The notes beneath the pieces are model-generated. The model made no database searches. It was not told the DNA's origin and worked only from the letters and a program-made list of their open reading frames with translations. Positions 26,809-35,562 of a DNA stretch of 64,000 nucleotides are shown here, piece by piece; position 1 is the stretch's first letter; the number at the start of each line of letters is the position of its first letter. The DNA is from CAIWKO01 sp964469155. Lineage in GTDB: Bacteria > Bacteroidota > Bacteroidia > Bacteroidales > CAIWKO01. The DNA is taken from contig CAYXXU010000005.1 of the NCBI GenBank assembly GCA_964469155.1, positions 15,452 through 79,451 on the forward strand, written 5' to 3'. The translations under genes were made by a program, and so were the position numbers.

Positions 26809-27560
26809 AAAACATTATCTTTCTTCTTCTCATATTCTTTAGTGGCTTTTACTCATCCGCTTCGGTCAACAGCGATCTTATTTCTCAGGCTAACGATGCC
26901 TATACCCAGAACAAGTTCAACCAGGCCATTGAATTGTACCAAAAGGTAGTGGCCAGCGGTTTCGAATCCCCCTCCCTCTACTACAACCTCGGCAACGCCT
27001 ATTTCAAGACCCGCAACTATGCCTCCGCCGTTTTGTATTACGAGAAAGCCAAAAAGCTCGACCCCTCCAACGAAAAAATAGCTTTCAACATACAGGTCTG
27101 CAACGCAAAGATCATAGATAAAATTGAAGAACTGCCCCGCCCCTTCTATAAACGCTGGATAGAAGATTTTCGCTTTTGGTTCTCTATCGATGTGTGGGCC
27201 GTCGGCAGCGTGGTGTTCCTTTTCGGGTTCTTCTTCCTGATGGCCGTTTACCTCATGGCCAATGCTATAGGCAGGCGTAAAATAAGTTTCTGGGCCGCTT
27301 TGCTGTTTTTTGGGATTTCACTGGTTTCGGGGGCCAATGCCTACAGCCAGTATCGCGGCATTCACAATTCGAATCAGGGCATAGTGTTCGAGCCTACGGT
27401 GAATGTGAAAAGCTCGCCCGATGCCGCCAGCCAGGACCTTTTTGTGATACACGAAGGCACCAAAGTAACCATCACCGATAAGGTTGGCACCTGGATAGAA
27501 GTACGTATAGCCAACGGCAGCGACGGCTGGGTGGCGGAAACGGCGGTGGAGAGGATTTAA
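26805..27560 (+). CDS. batE: BatE, TPR and SH3-like membrane protein
   Basis: 251 residues. The signal peptide ends SSASVNS (about 20). TPR helices occupy about 25-100 (ANDAYTQNKFNQAIELYQKV and YYNLGNAYFKTRNYASAVLYYEKA, each only cited as core). Two transmembrane helices lie at about 129-152 and 160-178. A bacterial SH3-like domain closes the protein (VNVKSSPDAASQDLFVIHEGTKVTI, GTWIEVRI, GWVAETAVERI). This TPR-TM-TM-SH3 plan is characteristic of BatE. It is separated from batD by 713 bp that hold the GxxExxY cassette, so its expression may now depend on readthrough or a new promoter. Confidence 0.9.
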   Translation: MKNIIFLLLIFFSGFYSSASVNSDLISQANDAYTQNKFNQAIELYQKVVASGFESPSLYYNLGNAYFKTRNYASAVLYYEKAKKLDPSNEKIAFNIQVCNAKIIDKIEELPRPFYKRWIEDFRFWFSIDVWAVGSVVFLFGFFFLMAVYLMANAIGRRKISFWAALLFFGISLVSGANAYSQYRGIHNSNQGIVFEPTVNVKSSPDAASQDLFVIHEGTKVTITDKVGTWIEVRIANGSDGWVAETAVERI

Positions 27561-27573
27561 GAAATTCCTGTAG

Positions 27574-27774
27574 GGGCGATTCACGAATCGCCCTCCCATA
27601 ATATTCATTCTTCAAACTCCAGAGGGGTTTAATATTGGTAGCCACGGGCAGCGCCCGTGGTTTATAATCTAACCACGAACCAGAAGCCCCAGTGGGGCGA
27701 TATTAAAAAATTGCCACAGATTCACAGATTTCAAATTTAGGAAGAAATATTTTACATATCCGTTAGCAGACGGA
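27574..27774. repeat. REP-like palindromes between batE and the accessory region
   Basis: Successive perfect hairpins: GGGCGATTC/GAATCGCCC (27574-27593), CCACGGGC/GCCCGTGG (27642-27660), GCCCC/GGGGC (27686-27698). The phrase ATATTGGTAGCC is at 27632-27643 and a CAGATT word (GCCACAGATTCACAGATT) at 27713-27730. The GCCCC-N3-GGGGC and ATATTGGTAGCC parts recur together at 63647-63674. No gene lies in this 250-bp spacer. Confidence 0.7.
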
Positions 27775-27812
27775 TTACGCTGCGCTAAATCCACGCGATT
27801 GGCGGGGAGTGG

Positions 27813-28424
27813 TTATTCTAATTTTAATAATTTTTTTAAATTCGTTCTCTTAGCTCCCGTATTTCGCTTTTTAAAATAGTCAAGTATTTGATTATTGTTT
27901 AAATTATGAGTCATTTTCAAACCATCACAAATTAAACTCAAATACTCATTCATGGGCTCATTTTTCTGAAGAATTTCTTTATTGGTAAAAGTCAAAATTG
28001 GGAACCCTTTGTAATTGATATCTAATTGAATTATTCTGTTGTAAAAATTATAGTTGAAATCGAGCACATTTTTATTTTTAAAGTGTTCAAAATTGATGTT
28101 AGTTCTACCTTTTGAATTTTCTTGTGCAAATAAATGCGAAAACTGGACCTTACTAATCAAATATAGCTTGGCATATGTACAACTTTTAATATTACGTTTT
28201 GTTGAAATAAATCCAACACCGTGTAGATTCCAAGTTTTTGATTGTTTTGCGAAGTAAAACCTCCTATCAATTTTATATGGTTCAAATTGTCTGGGTGGTT
28301 CTGTATCTGTCGGGCAAGCATCATACTTTTTTGTTACCCCATTCACAATCATTTCACCTCCTCGAATGTATTTCAAGAATCTGTTTAAATCCATATTAGA
28401 TCCATAACAAGCATACCAAATCAT
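27813..28424 (-). CDS. Gamma-glutamylcyclotransferase-like protein
   Basis: 203 residues from the chosen start at 28424, placing MIWYACYGSNM at the N-terminus; the frame continues to 28481 but the extension is not family-like. The YxxYGSN motif is the hallmark of the GGCT-like (BtrG/AIG2-like) fold, whose members act on gamma-glutamyl or related amines or are uncharacterised. Further features are GVGFISTKR-type beta strands and a basic Lys/Asn-rich end (KRNTGAKRTNLKKLLKLE). A catalytic Glu expected mid-protein cannot be assigned with confidence. The gene is AT-rich and begins the accessory stretch. Confidence 0.65.
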   Translation of the reverse strand: MIWYACYGSNMDLNRFLKYIRGGEMIVNGVTKKYDACPTDTEPPRQFEPYKIDRRFYFAKQSKTWNLHGVGFISTKRNIKSCTYAKLYLISKVQFSHLFAQENSKGRTNINFEHFKNKNVLDFNYNFYNRIIQLDINYKGFPILTFTNKEILQKNEPMNEYLSLICDGLKMTHNLNNNQILDYFKKRNTGAKRTNLKKLLKLE

Positions 28425-28590
28425 ATTTTTATCATTTAAAATAACCGATAACTCATGTAAACCGTAATACTTACAATACAAAGCAATCTATTCTTGAGTA
28501 TAAATTTGCGTTTTCATCCTTTTCATCACTTTCTATTTTTCATTTCAATTTGCCATTCGATTGCAAATCAGAGCGAATGCGGAGTAATCA

Positions 28591-29862
28591 TTAATTGAAA
28601 AATTCCGAAATTGTTTTATAAGCATCTTGATACCCAAGTTCACCTGCTTTGTTTAAATCACTTAATGAAGCTTCTATATCACCAAGTAAATAATATGCAA
28701 TACCTCTGTTGTGATAAGCAAAAGTATTAATAGGATCGATTTCAATTGACATTGAATTATCGGAAATTGCACCAATATAATCTCCAAGTAATTGTTTTAC
28801 AATAGCCCTACTATTATAAGCTGAAGTATTCATCGGATCAAGTTCAATCGCTTTAGTATAATCAGTAATTGCTTCATCATAATTTAATAAATCATGGTAA
28901 CAGAGTCCTCTATTATAATAAGCACATGCAGCTTTAGGGTTTATCTTAATTGAAAATGTATAATCAGCAATTGCTCCGTCATAATCTTGGATATCTGATT
29001 TCTCAACTCCACTGTAATAATAATCTTGTGCCTTTTTTAATTCAATGGAAGATAAATTAAGATAATTAGAATTTAAATTATTACTCGTACTTATATTCTG
29101 TTTGACAATTTCTCTAAAATTAATAGCATCAACATGACTAGGGCTAATTTCTAAAACCTTATTAAAATCATCCAAAGCGCCGAAGAAATCATTTAAATAA
29201 AATTTTGCTACTCCTTTGCCATAGTAAGCCTCAAAAAACATTGAATCAAGTTCAATTGCCTTTTCGTAATCGATTATTGCTTCTTGATAATCACCCATTG
29301 AATACTTTGCATCTCCTCTGTCGAAATAAGCATGTTCATAATCAGGAGCTAACTCAATAACTTTCGAATAATCTTGGATTGATCCTTCATAATCTGATAA
29401 AAATAATTTAGCTAATGCTCTCCTTTCATAGATTTCAAAATTTTTTGGCGAAATTTCTATAGCCTTTGTAAAATCTATTATAGCATCATTGTAATAATTG
29501 AGGGACAAATTTGCAAATCCTCTGCTATTATATACATCAGCACCAGCATCAATATTATCAATTTTTATAACCTCACTAAAATCACAGATAGCCTCAAAGT
29601 AATCATTAAAAATGTTAAACGAAATTTCCCCTCTTCTATAATAAGCCGCTGCGCATTTAGGTTGAAATTCTATGCATTTAGTATACGCTGTAATTGCATT
29701 TTTATAATTTCCGGTAGCTTCTAATATACATCCCCTTATGTAATATGAATCTGAATTCTCCGGTTCCATCTCTAAACACATAGCAATATCCATAAGGGCC
29801 TCTTCAAATTCCCCTCTTTCGCAATTAGCAATTGCGCTATTATTCAAAGCCAATCCGTTCAT
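28591..29862 (-). CDS. Multi-TPR protein
   Basis: 423 residues, made almost entirely of about eleven tetratricopeptide repeats (units such as SDYEGSIQDYSKVIELAPDY, AYYNRGLCYHDLLNYDEAI, SYYNSRAI-type). No signal peptide or membrane anchor, so probably a cytoplasmic scaffold. Two blocks of repeats are separated by a less regular stretch near residues 255-280 (NISTSNNLNSNYLNLSS). The first 13 residues, MNGLALNNSAIAN, recur almost exactly at the start of the unrelated small protein at 31326-31526, including near-identical DNA. Partner and function unknown. Confidence 0.85.
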   Translation of the reverse strand: MNGLALNNSAIANCERGEFEEALMDIAMCLEMEPENSDSYYIRGCILEATGNYKNAITAYTKCIEFQPKCAAAYYRRGEISFNIFNDYFEAICDFSEVIKIDNIDAGADVYNSRGFANLSLNYYNDAIIDFTKAIEISPKNFEIYERRALAKLFLSDYEGSIQDYSKVIELAPDYEHAYFDRGDAKYSMGDYQEAIIDYEKAIELDSMFFEAYYGKGVAKFYLNDFFGALDDFNKVLEISPSHVDAINFREIVKQNISTSNNLNSNYLNLSSIELKKAQDYYYSGVEKSDIQDYDGAIADYTFSIKINPKAACAYYNRGLCYHDLLNYDEAITDYTKAIELDPMNTSAYNSRAIVKQLLGDYIGAISDNSMSIEIDPINTFAYHNRGIAYYLLGDIEASLSDLNKAGELGYQDAYKTISEFFN

Positions 29863-30058
29863 TATTATTTAGTACTTATTTTTTCTGTGGGCTCTGTATT
29901 TTCAAATTGCTTCCCCTTTCATTTATTAATGTTTCCCTGTATTGATTATAATTTATTTTGAAATTGTTCCATGAGCTTTATTGCTTGACATTTATATTAG
30001 CCTGTACTTTTATTAAATAATAATGTCGAAAATCATTTTTTTCAATAGAAAATATTTC

Positions 30059-30901
30059 TCAAGTTTCGATATCTTTTCCCAATATTTCATGCATTTCAGG
30101 ATCAATAGTATCTCGAATATCTTCAGTCCAAATACTCACCACATTTCCATCTTCAGTTTTAAATCTAACTATTCCAAAATGCTCTATTCCAAGCTCGATA
30201 TTTTTTTCAATTATTTCTATTTCATCAGATTTCAATTCTGGCATCCCTATTAAAGATTCTCCAAATTTTTTATAAGATGTACTATTTTCCTCGAAAAATA
30301 AAATAACACCTTTATCGTAGCGTTTATTAAAATATGGATGGTTGCAAGCAAAGTCCTCTACAGAAAAATATGAGTTATCATGTTGGTATGATTCAAATGA
30401 AATAAAATAATCCTCAGGAGGCCCATCAGCTTTATTTAAATATGCTTCTATTGCTGTGTTGAAAGATGAAATGAAATTTAAACATCCTAACAAAATAATA
30501 TTTAAACGAGAATCGTCGTTTTGAATATTTTTATCATTGTAACGTTTTGCCAAAACTTCATACTGCCATTGCTCTAGTTTATAAGGAGGCTCCTTACGTT
30601 TAGCATTTTCTTTATCCAAAAATATATTCCCTAATCCATCTTTACACTGGTTTACTATTGATATAATTTGATTTAGTTTAAAAATTCCTAATACTTTTCT
30701 AGTAGAGACTCTTTTTGAATTTTTATTTATATATACATCAATATTGAACTGTGAATAACTTAGCCTGTCTTCCGTATTATGTCTTAAAATATTGGAATAC
30801 ATTAAAAAAGTATTCCCTCTATTCCTATCTAATCCCAAAGTAATTGTATTCATGAAATTTTCAACACTTTCGAATATTATGTGATGTGATCCTCTTTTCA
30901 T
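30059..30901 (-). CDS. Hypothetical protein, 280 residues
   Basis: No recognised domain, signal peptide or membrane segment. It begins MKRGSHHIIFESVENFMNT; a mid-section ILLGCLNFISSFNTAIEAYL could be a buried helix, and the acidic C-terminal part contains IELGIEHFGIVRF and EDIRDTIDPEMHEILG. Composition is rich in Asn, Lys and Ile like its neighbours. It lies in the AT-rich minus-strand cluster with ~200-bp spacers on each side, so it is probably a separate transcription unit. Length and lack of internal stops support a real gene. Confidence 0.65.
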   Translation of the reverse strand: MKRGSHHIIFESVENFMNTITLGLDRNRGNTFLMYSNILRHNTEDRLSYSQFNIDVYINKNSKRVSTRKVLGIFKLNQIISIVNQCKDGLGNIFLDKENAKRKEPPYKLEQWQYEVLAKRYNDKNIQNDDSRLNIILLGCLNFISSFNTAIEAYLNKADGPPEDYFISFESYQHDNSYFSVEDFACNHPYFNKRYDKGVILFFEENSTSYKKFGESLIGMPELKSDEIEIIEKNIELGIEHFGIVRFKTEDGNVVSIWTEDIRDTIDPEMHEILGKDIET

Positions 30902-31024
30902 TTTATTATAGATTTATTGTACTCAACAGAAACCTGGTTATATTACAATAATCAAATTCAAGTAAAATCGTTACAAAATTCGATTACCAATAAATTTTAA
31001 TTCTTATTTGACTATTAATTGTTT

Positions 31025-31255
31025 TCATTGTTTTGTTTTAATATCACCATGTTTCACATTTTCAAATCGTTTAAAAACACCATTAGTATCTAATTCTCTT
31101 ATCAAATAATCAAATCCTGGACTTACGAAGGTAGGTTGATTAAAAGGTGAAGCACCTAGCCCTTTATAGGGATTTTCTTTGTCTCCAATAATTTCAAAAG
31201 TTTTGTCAGGATACAAATTCCATATTACAATTGTTCCAATTTCGAATGTTACCAT
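31025..31255 (-). CDS. Small hypothetical protein, 76 residues
   Basis: Begins MVTFEIGTIVIWNLYPDKTFEI and contains GASPFNQPTFVSPGFDYLIREL, with no membrane segment. The compact alternating pattern suggests a small beta-barrel/SH3-like fold, but this is only an impression. It is AT-rich and its spacing (70 nt to the next gene downstream) is compatible with cotranscription with 31326-31526 upstream. Family not recognised. Confidence 0.5.
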   Translation of the reverse strand: MVTFEIGTIVIWNLYPDKTFEIIGDKENPYKGLGASPFNQPTFVSPGFDYLIRELDTNGVFKRFENVKHGDIKTKQ

Positions 31256-31325
31256 TTTTTTAATTTTATACTATTTCTAATTTTTATTTTCATTATCCTC
31301 TCGATCGTAAATGGGAGCGAGATGA

Positions 31326-31526
31326 TTATTTTAATTCTGCTAATAATTTTGTAAAGAATTTCTCGGTATCAATTATTAATTTGTCATTGAGATCTTTCTT
31401 CGTTATAATAATATTATAATATTTTGTCAGTTCAAGTTTATTGTCAGGCATTAACTCTACCAATTCTATGAAATCGTTATTACTAATATTAGCAATTGCA
31501 CTATTATTAAAAGCCAATCCGTTCAT
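31326..31526 (-). CDS. Small protein sharing its N-terminus with the TPR protein
   Basis: 66 residues. The first 13 residues (MNGLAFNNSAIAN) match the start of the TPR protein at 28591-29862 with one substitution, and the matching DNA differs at about two of 38 positions. The remainder (DFIELVELMPDNKLELTKYY, FFTKLLAELK) is helical and not TPR-like. It may be a gene whose 5' end was copied, a truncated relative, or a decayed fragment. It lies 12 nt downstream of 31539-31877. Confidence 0.45.
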   Translation of the reverse strand: MNGLAFNNSAIANISNNDFIELVELMPDNKLELTKYYNIIITKKDLNDKLIIDTEKFFTKLLAELK

Positions 31527-31538
31527 TATAATTAATTC

Positions 31539-31877
31539 CTAACTTTTGTTTTCCTTTTTCCAAACAAGGATATCATTTATTAATGTAATTACTAAAAACA
31601 CTGCCCAAATTACATCAACTACGTTCCAAATTGTTCTCCCAAGCGGTATTTTTATTAGAGGATTGATTAAGATTGCCGAGCAAATCCAAATTATCATTAA
31701 AACTTTATTTTCTTTTTTACTATCAAAGTATGCCAGTATAATAAAACCTGTTAACCCAAGAACCCGAATAAATTGATAATAGCCATATGGCATATCAAGC
31801 AAACAACATAAAAATAATATTGAAAGTAATAGCTTAGTTGCTATTTTAATATAGTTAAACTGCAATTCATCTGTCAT
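31539..31877 (-). CDS. Small four-helix membrane protein, DUF6804-like
   Basis: 112 residues with four hydrophobic segments (about 11-27, 33-47, 57-75, 84-104). The segment LLDMPYGYYQFIRVLGLTGF resembles the PYGYYxxxR signature that I associate with DUF6804 proteins; the assignment is from memory and moderate. A short basic C-terminus (VWKKENKS) is probably cytoplasmic. Role unknown. It lies 29 nt after the stop of the next membrane-protein gene. Confidence 0.6.
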   Translation of the reverse strand: MTDELQFNYIKIATKLLLSILFLCCLLDMPYGYYQFIRVLGLTGFIILAYFDSKKENKVLMIIWICSAILINPLIKIPLGRTIWNVVDVIWAVFLVITLINDILVWKKENKS

Positions 31878-31906
31878 AATTTATTTTTCTCCTTTCAATT
31901 AGTCGC

Positions 31907-32413
31907 TCAATTATTATTTAATCGTTTTTTAATTTCGTATTTCAAAAAATAGAAGATCAATAAAATAATTATGGGTGAAAAAGAATAAACAAAAAATTCT
32001 AAGCTTCCATAATCTTCAATATCATCAGTTTCAAATGGCCAGAAATATGAAGAAGAATAATAATCATTATTCCTTCTTAATAAAAAAATAAAATTTAGTA
32101 AAATCCAGATAAAAACAATAATTATTGAAATATTATATTTTCTAACAAACCACTTAAAATTAACAGAAATACTGTCTCTTAATAAATAATAAATGAAAAA
32201 TAATAAAATTGGAATAATTGTATAAAAGAAAAACTCCTTAATATCATAATCACCAAGATCAGATTTTTGATCAAAAGGCCAGAATTTATTAGTTTCATAT
32301 CCCCCGTTTGTAAAAAACAACACAAAATGAAGTAAAAACCAAATAAGATATATTCCAATAGGAACTTTATTCTTTTCGATAAAATCTTTGAATTTATTTT
32401 TAGTGTTTTCCAT
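31907..32413 (-). CDS. Membrane protein with internally duplicated WPF halves
   Basis: 168 residues, four transmembrane helices arranged as two similar halves. Half one reads YLIWFLLHFVLFF, then KFWPFD and YDIKEFFFYTIIPILLFFIYYL. Half two reads VFIWILLNFIFLL, then YFWPFE and YGSLEFFVYSFSPIIILLIFYFL. The shared WPF-x(n)-[DE]Y-x(3)-EFF-x-Y pattern marks an intragenic duplication. No enzymatic residues are evident. It is followed 16 nt upstream by a lipoprotein gene (32430-32999), suggesting an operon with it and the small proteins downstream. Confidence 0.65.
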   Translation of the reverse strand: MENTKNKFKDFIEKNKVPIGIYLIWFLLHFVLFFTNGGYETNKFWPFDQKSDLGDYDIKEFFFYTIIPILLFFIYYLLRDSISVNFKWFVRKYNISIIIVFIWILLNFIFLLRRNNDYYSSSYFWPFETDDIEDYGSLEFFVYSFSPIIILLIFYFLKYEIKKRLNNN

Positions 32414-32429
32414 AATTATAAAATGTATT

Positions 32430-32999
32430 TTATTTATTTTCTTCCGTAATATCTAGAGAATAATCAATTAATTTCCCCTTAAACACTGTAAGCATTTTAT
32501 CTTCATCAAAACTGAGAAATGTATAAGCAAATGCGTCACCGTCTTCAATATCAGCATCATAAATAATTTGAGGAATCGAAGTTGTTACTTTGATTATTTG
32601 AATTATAAAGGCTCCTGTTCTTGATTTATAACTCTTAAAAAAATTTGCGGTGGATTTCTTTGTAAACATTATATAGCCAATATATTTTTTCTGCCCTTCT
32701 TCTCTTTCTCTATCATCTATTACTTTAATTAAATAATTACTATCTTCTTTTGCAATATCGCATATTCTTCCTTTAAAGAGCATTAATCTTTTATCGTTAA
32801 TAAACATTTCTTCATAGTCAAAAGAATATTTATCCGTTAAGTCCCAATCTGAGACTGCATTATATTTCAGTGCAATTTCATTTGCAGATTTCTCATTTAT
32901 CTTATCAAATTCCTTTTGAATTTTTTCATTTTTCGATTCACATGAAATTAGAAGAACTGATAAACCAATTACCGCTGCCAATTTTGATAAAATATTCAT
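32430..32999 (-). CDS. Hypothetical lipoprotein
   Basis: 189 residues. The type II signal peptide ends VLLISC (Cys about 20), followed by ESKNEK, an acidic/basic linker. The mature part has a helical start and then alternating strands (FKGRICDIAKEDSNYLIKV, GAFIIQIIKVT), which resemble an OB- or beta-barrel-like fold without a known family. It is probably attached to a cell-envelope membrane. It sits between the RDD protein (33038-33787, 38 nt upstream) and the WPF membrane protein, hinting at an envelope-associated gene group. Confidence 0.65.
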   Translation of the reverse strand: MNILSKLAAVIGLSVLLISCESKNEKIQKEFDKINEKSANEIALKYNAVSDWDLTDKYSFDYEEMFINDKRLMLFKGRICDIAKEDSNYLIKVIDDREREEGQKKYIGYIMFTKKSTANFFKSYKSRTGAFIIQIIKVTTSIPQIIYDADIEDGDAFAYTFLSFDEDKMLTVFKGKLIDYSLDITEENK

Positions 33000-33037
33000 T
33001 TATAAATATTTATTTAAGGTTTTAAATTTATTCAGTG

Positions 33038-33787
33038 TCAATTATGTTTTCCATTTTTACTTTCTTGAAAACCCTCGTAAATCCAAAAAACAACAAAAAC
33101 GGCAAGCCAATAACAAAATATTGATATCGCTACATAAATAAAGAACAACAACCAGTCAAATTTGTATTCTTCCCTTTCAATTAAAAAAGAGACGATAAAT
33201 GGTATTAATAAACTTCCAGTAATTAATATTCTCAAAACACCCTTATGCAAATTCCTTAATTGATTAATACGATTATAAAAAAATGGCATTTTAGTTTTTT
33301 TAATGCCTTTCTTTAATGTAAAAGAATGTTTTTTTTCTATAACTGGTTTTGCAATTTCTTTCGATGACTTTTCAACTAAATAATGGGGGCCAGCGGGCAT
33401 ATTTACTACCATTGTATTTGATATTGTATCGTGCCAACCCAGGGGTTTATTTGCAAAAAAAGTCAAAGGATCAAATGGGATTAATCTTAAAAATGTTCTC
33501 CCAATTATTTGTCCAAAAGTGGGTTTTGTAAAGGCTCTGCCGTTGATTATAAATGTACCCATTACAAATTTACCTATAGTTCTATTGAAAATACCTTCCA
33601 ATAAAATATAATAACCTAAAAAGATGTACCAAAATATAGGCGTGTTAGGATTATAATCATTACTAATTACCAGAATTAAAGCTACTGTAGACACTAATAT
33701 TACTGTATCAATAAAAGTCCCTAAAAGTCTCCTCCACCATACTGCAAGTGTGAATGGATTATAATCGATTTCATTACGGTCTTCCAT
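33038..33787 (-). CDS. RDD-family membrane protein
   Basis: 249 residues. The RDD domain occupies about 10-130: WWRRLLGTFIDTVILVS with the conserved Arg and Asp, a second helix ending YYILLEGIFNRTIGKFVMG, and GQIIGRTFLRLIPFD, then GWHDTISNTMVV. The family pattern NRTIGKxxxG and GWHDxxSxTxVV is clear. A basic linker precedes two further hydrophobic helices (about 190-205 and 215-240). RDD proteins are poorly characterised integral membrane proteins, with an antiporter role proposed for some. It heads the minus-strand group that continues with the lipoprotein and membrane proteins. Confidence 0.8.
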   Translation of the reverse strand: MEDRNEIDYNPFTLAVWWRRLLGTFIDTVILVSTVALILVISNDYNPNTPIFWYIFLGYYILLEGIFNRTIGKFVMGTFIINGRAFTKPTFGQIIGRTFLRLIPFDPLTFFANKPLGWHDTISNTMVVNMPAGPHYLVEKSSKEIAKPVIEKKHSFTLKKGIKKTKMPFFYNRINQLRNLHKGVLRILITGSLLIPFIVSFLIEREEYKFDWLLFFIYVAISIFCYWLAVFVVFWIYEGFQESKNGKHN

Positions 33788-34000
33788 AAATTTTAAAAGT
33801 TATTGATTATAAAAATAACCTTGCTTTGGATATTGGTTTCTATTTTCTTTATTTTTTTCACTAATCCCAATGTCGCGGAGAATTGCAATCCCTATTTTTT
33901 CAATTCCTTACAATATCTTCTTAATCATTTCCATAAGCGGTTCAGTCAATTTCCCTTCAAAAATAACATATTCCCACTTCAATCAAAAAAAATTAACATA

Positions 34001-34036
34001 AAAAAAACTCCCGCCGCTTTTTCCAGCTACGGGAGT
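34001..34036 (-). terminator. Rho-independent terminator after the 325-residue gene
   Basis: A 7-bp stem ACTCCCG (34007-34013) / CGGGAGT (34030-34036) is followed on the minus strand by a T run (complement of the A tract 34001-34007). Confidence 0.7.
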
Positions 34037-34079
34037 CTTCCATTTTCAAATTATATCATTAAATAATTTTCAAATTTCC

Positions 34080-35057
34080 TCAAATTATCTCATCTATCGC
34101 AATCTCTCCATCCACCGCATTACTTTCATTAGCCACAAACAAATAAACTTGATCAGGGTAACCAAGTTCAGCCGAATTGCGGGTAGCCTCATCCCCTGCA
34201 ATAATATTCCATTTTTCATCCGGAATTGTCTCCGGAACATCGGGAGTAGCTTGTGTCCAATAAACCAAATCACCGTCTCCCAGATTGGTAAACAAATAAA
34301 TTTTTCCTTCCAAAATTTTAAAAGGAATCGGCACTATTTTCAATGCAGGAATTTTAATATCAAATTCTCCGGGGGTTCCTCCGCCTTCAGTGTCACTGCT
34401 TTTTCTGTGGCCTTGCATATGCAGCTTGCGGCATTTCCGATATAACGTAAAGAAATAAGGATTCTTTTTCTTAAAAGGTTTGGCAGCCAAATCCAGTTTA
34501 TTCTTCATAAAATCAACCAGCTCATGATATTTCTTATCCCTGAAGATAGTGTCAGCATCAGTTATTTTTATTTGCTCTTCAGGCTTATTCATTTCAGCGG
34601 TAAATTTGCTAAGTGTATCCTGCAAATTTGTCAGGTCGGCGGGCAAATAACCATGGTCAGCAAGGTTAACAATATCTATTTCACCAATCGCTGAAACCAG
34701 ATTCTCACCAACCAGAATCAATTCCTTCCCACCCATATTTGACAAATCGGTAGGTGTATAATGCGCCATATCAATCACCAGGTTGCTGCGGTCTTCTGCC
34801 CCCCACGACCTGACGGCATCATATCCCAATTCAATTTCAACCGTAACTAAATTTCTGGCAACCTGTTTGTCTTTTGCCAGTCCGGTCGTTTTCGTAAGCA
34901 CCTTTTTATTGGCCTGCAGCAGGTCTTTTAGAATCAACTTACCTTGTGCAACACGGGTTACAAAAATAGGAACCACGGTTAATGAAGCGGCATTGGCATC
35001 ACATGCACTAAACACAACTTCACATGATCTGATGTAAATTTTCTGAGTATCGTTCAT
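34080..35057 (-). CDS. Unknown protein sharing a C-terminal domain with the 324-residue protein
   Basis: 325 residues, no signal peptide or membrane segment. The first ~200 residues are mostly helical and lack known motifs (LVTVEIELGYDAVRSWGAED, IGEIDIVNLADHGYLPADL). A linker with KLHMQGHRKSSDTEGGGTPGEF precedes a beta-rich end, IVPIPFKILEGKIYLFTNLG ... YLFVANESNAVDGEIAIDE. This end resembles residues ~245-324 of the protein at 8925-9899 in length and in the [YV]xFVAN-x(5)-GxIxID finish. Base composition is less AT-rich than the neighbouring cluster. It has its own promoter and terminator. Family not recognised. Confidence 0.75.
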   Translation of the reverse strand: MNDTQKIYIRSCEVVFSACDANAASLTVVPIFVTRVAQGKLILKDLLQANKKVLTKTTGLAKDKQVARNLVTVEIELGYDAVRSWGAEDRSNLVIDMAHYTPTDLSNMGGKELILVGENLVSAIGEIDIVNLADHGYLPADLTNLQDTLSKFTAEMNKPEEQIKITDADTIFRDKKYHELVDFMKNKLDLAAKPFKKKNPYFFTLYRKCRKLHMQGHRKSSDTEGGGTPGEFDIKIPALKIVPIPFKILEGKIYLFTNLGDGDLVYWTQATPDVPETIPDEKWNIIAGDEATRNSAELGYPDQVYLFVANESNAVDGEIAIDEII

Positions 35058-35123
35058 GACTTTTTTTGTATTAAATGATTAATAAATTAGGAATAACTAA
35101 AACTTATCTCATTTCAGAGACAT

Positions 35124-35156
35124 CAAAGATATAACAACTAATTTTCAAAAAACAAA
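35124..35156 (-). promoter_or_regulatory. Promoter of the 325-residue gene (TTTG-N21-TATCTTTG)
   Basis: Minus-strand TTTG (35156-35153) and TATCTTTG (35131-35124) are 21 nt apart, with the start codon at 35057. The -7 octamer equals that of the related gene at 8925-9899. Confidence 0.55.
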
Positions 35157-35562
35157 ATATTGGATGTGTATTTTTCAACATTTATGTTAATAACTCATTA
35201 CTTATTAACACTCTTCATCCGGAATCCCACATCAAATAAATAAAACCAGTTTCTTGATTTGTTAATAAAATATATTGCGATCAATAAAGTTAGAAATAAG
35301 AAAATTAGTAAATGTAAAACTTATCCCCTGCCTGGCAATCGCATTCCATATTATTACAAGATTCTTATCATCCTATTCATTCAATCAACTCCATTACCTT
35401 TCCTGTATTTCTATTCCTCAGTATCGGGAACGGTTCAGACATTTCCTCAAACTGCCATTTTGTCACAAATACTCCCATAAAATTAAAAATACACCCTCCC
35501 TGATCAATTCAGAGGACTCATTTCCTTATCAAATAATTTATAATACTGTATTATAGTTCATT

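Noticed and set aside
33803..34066. 87-codon plus-strand frame with a hydrophobic start
   Set aside because: It runs through the terminator hairpin at 34001-34036 and against the direction of all neighbours.
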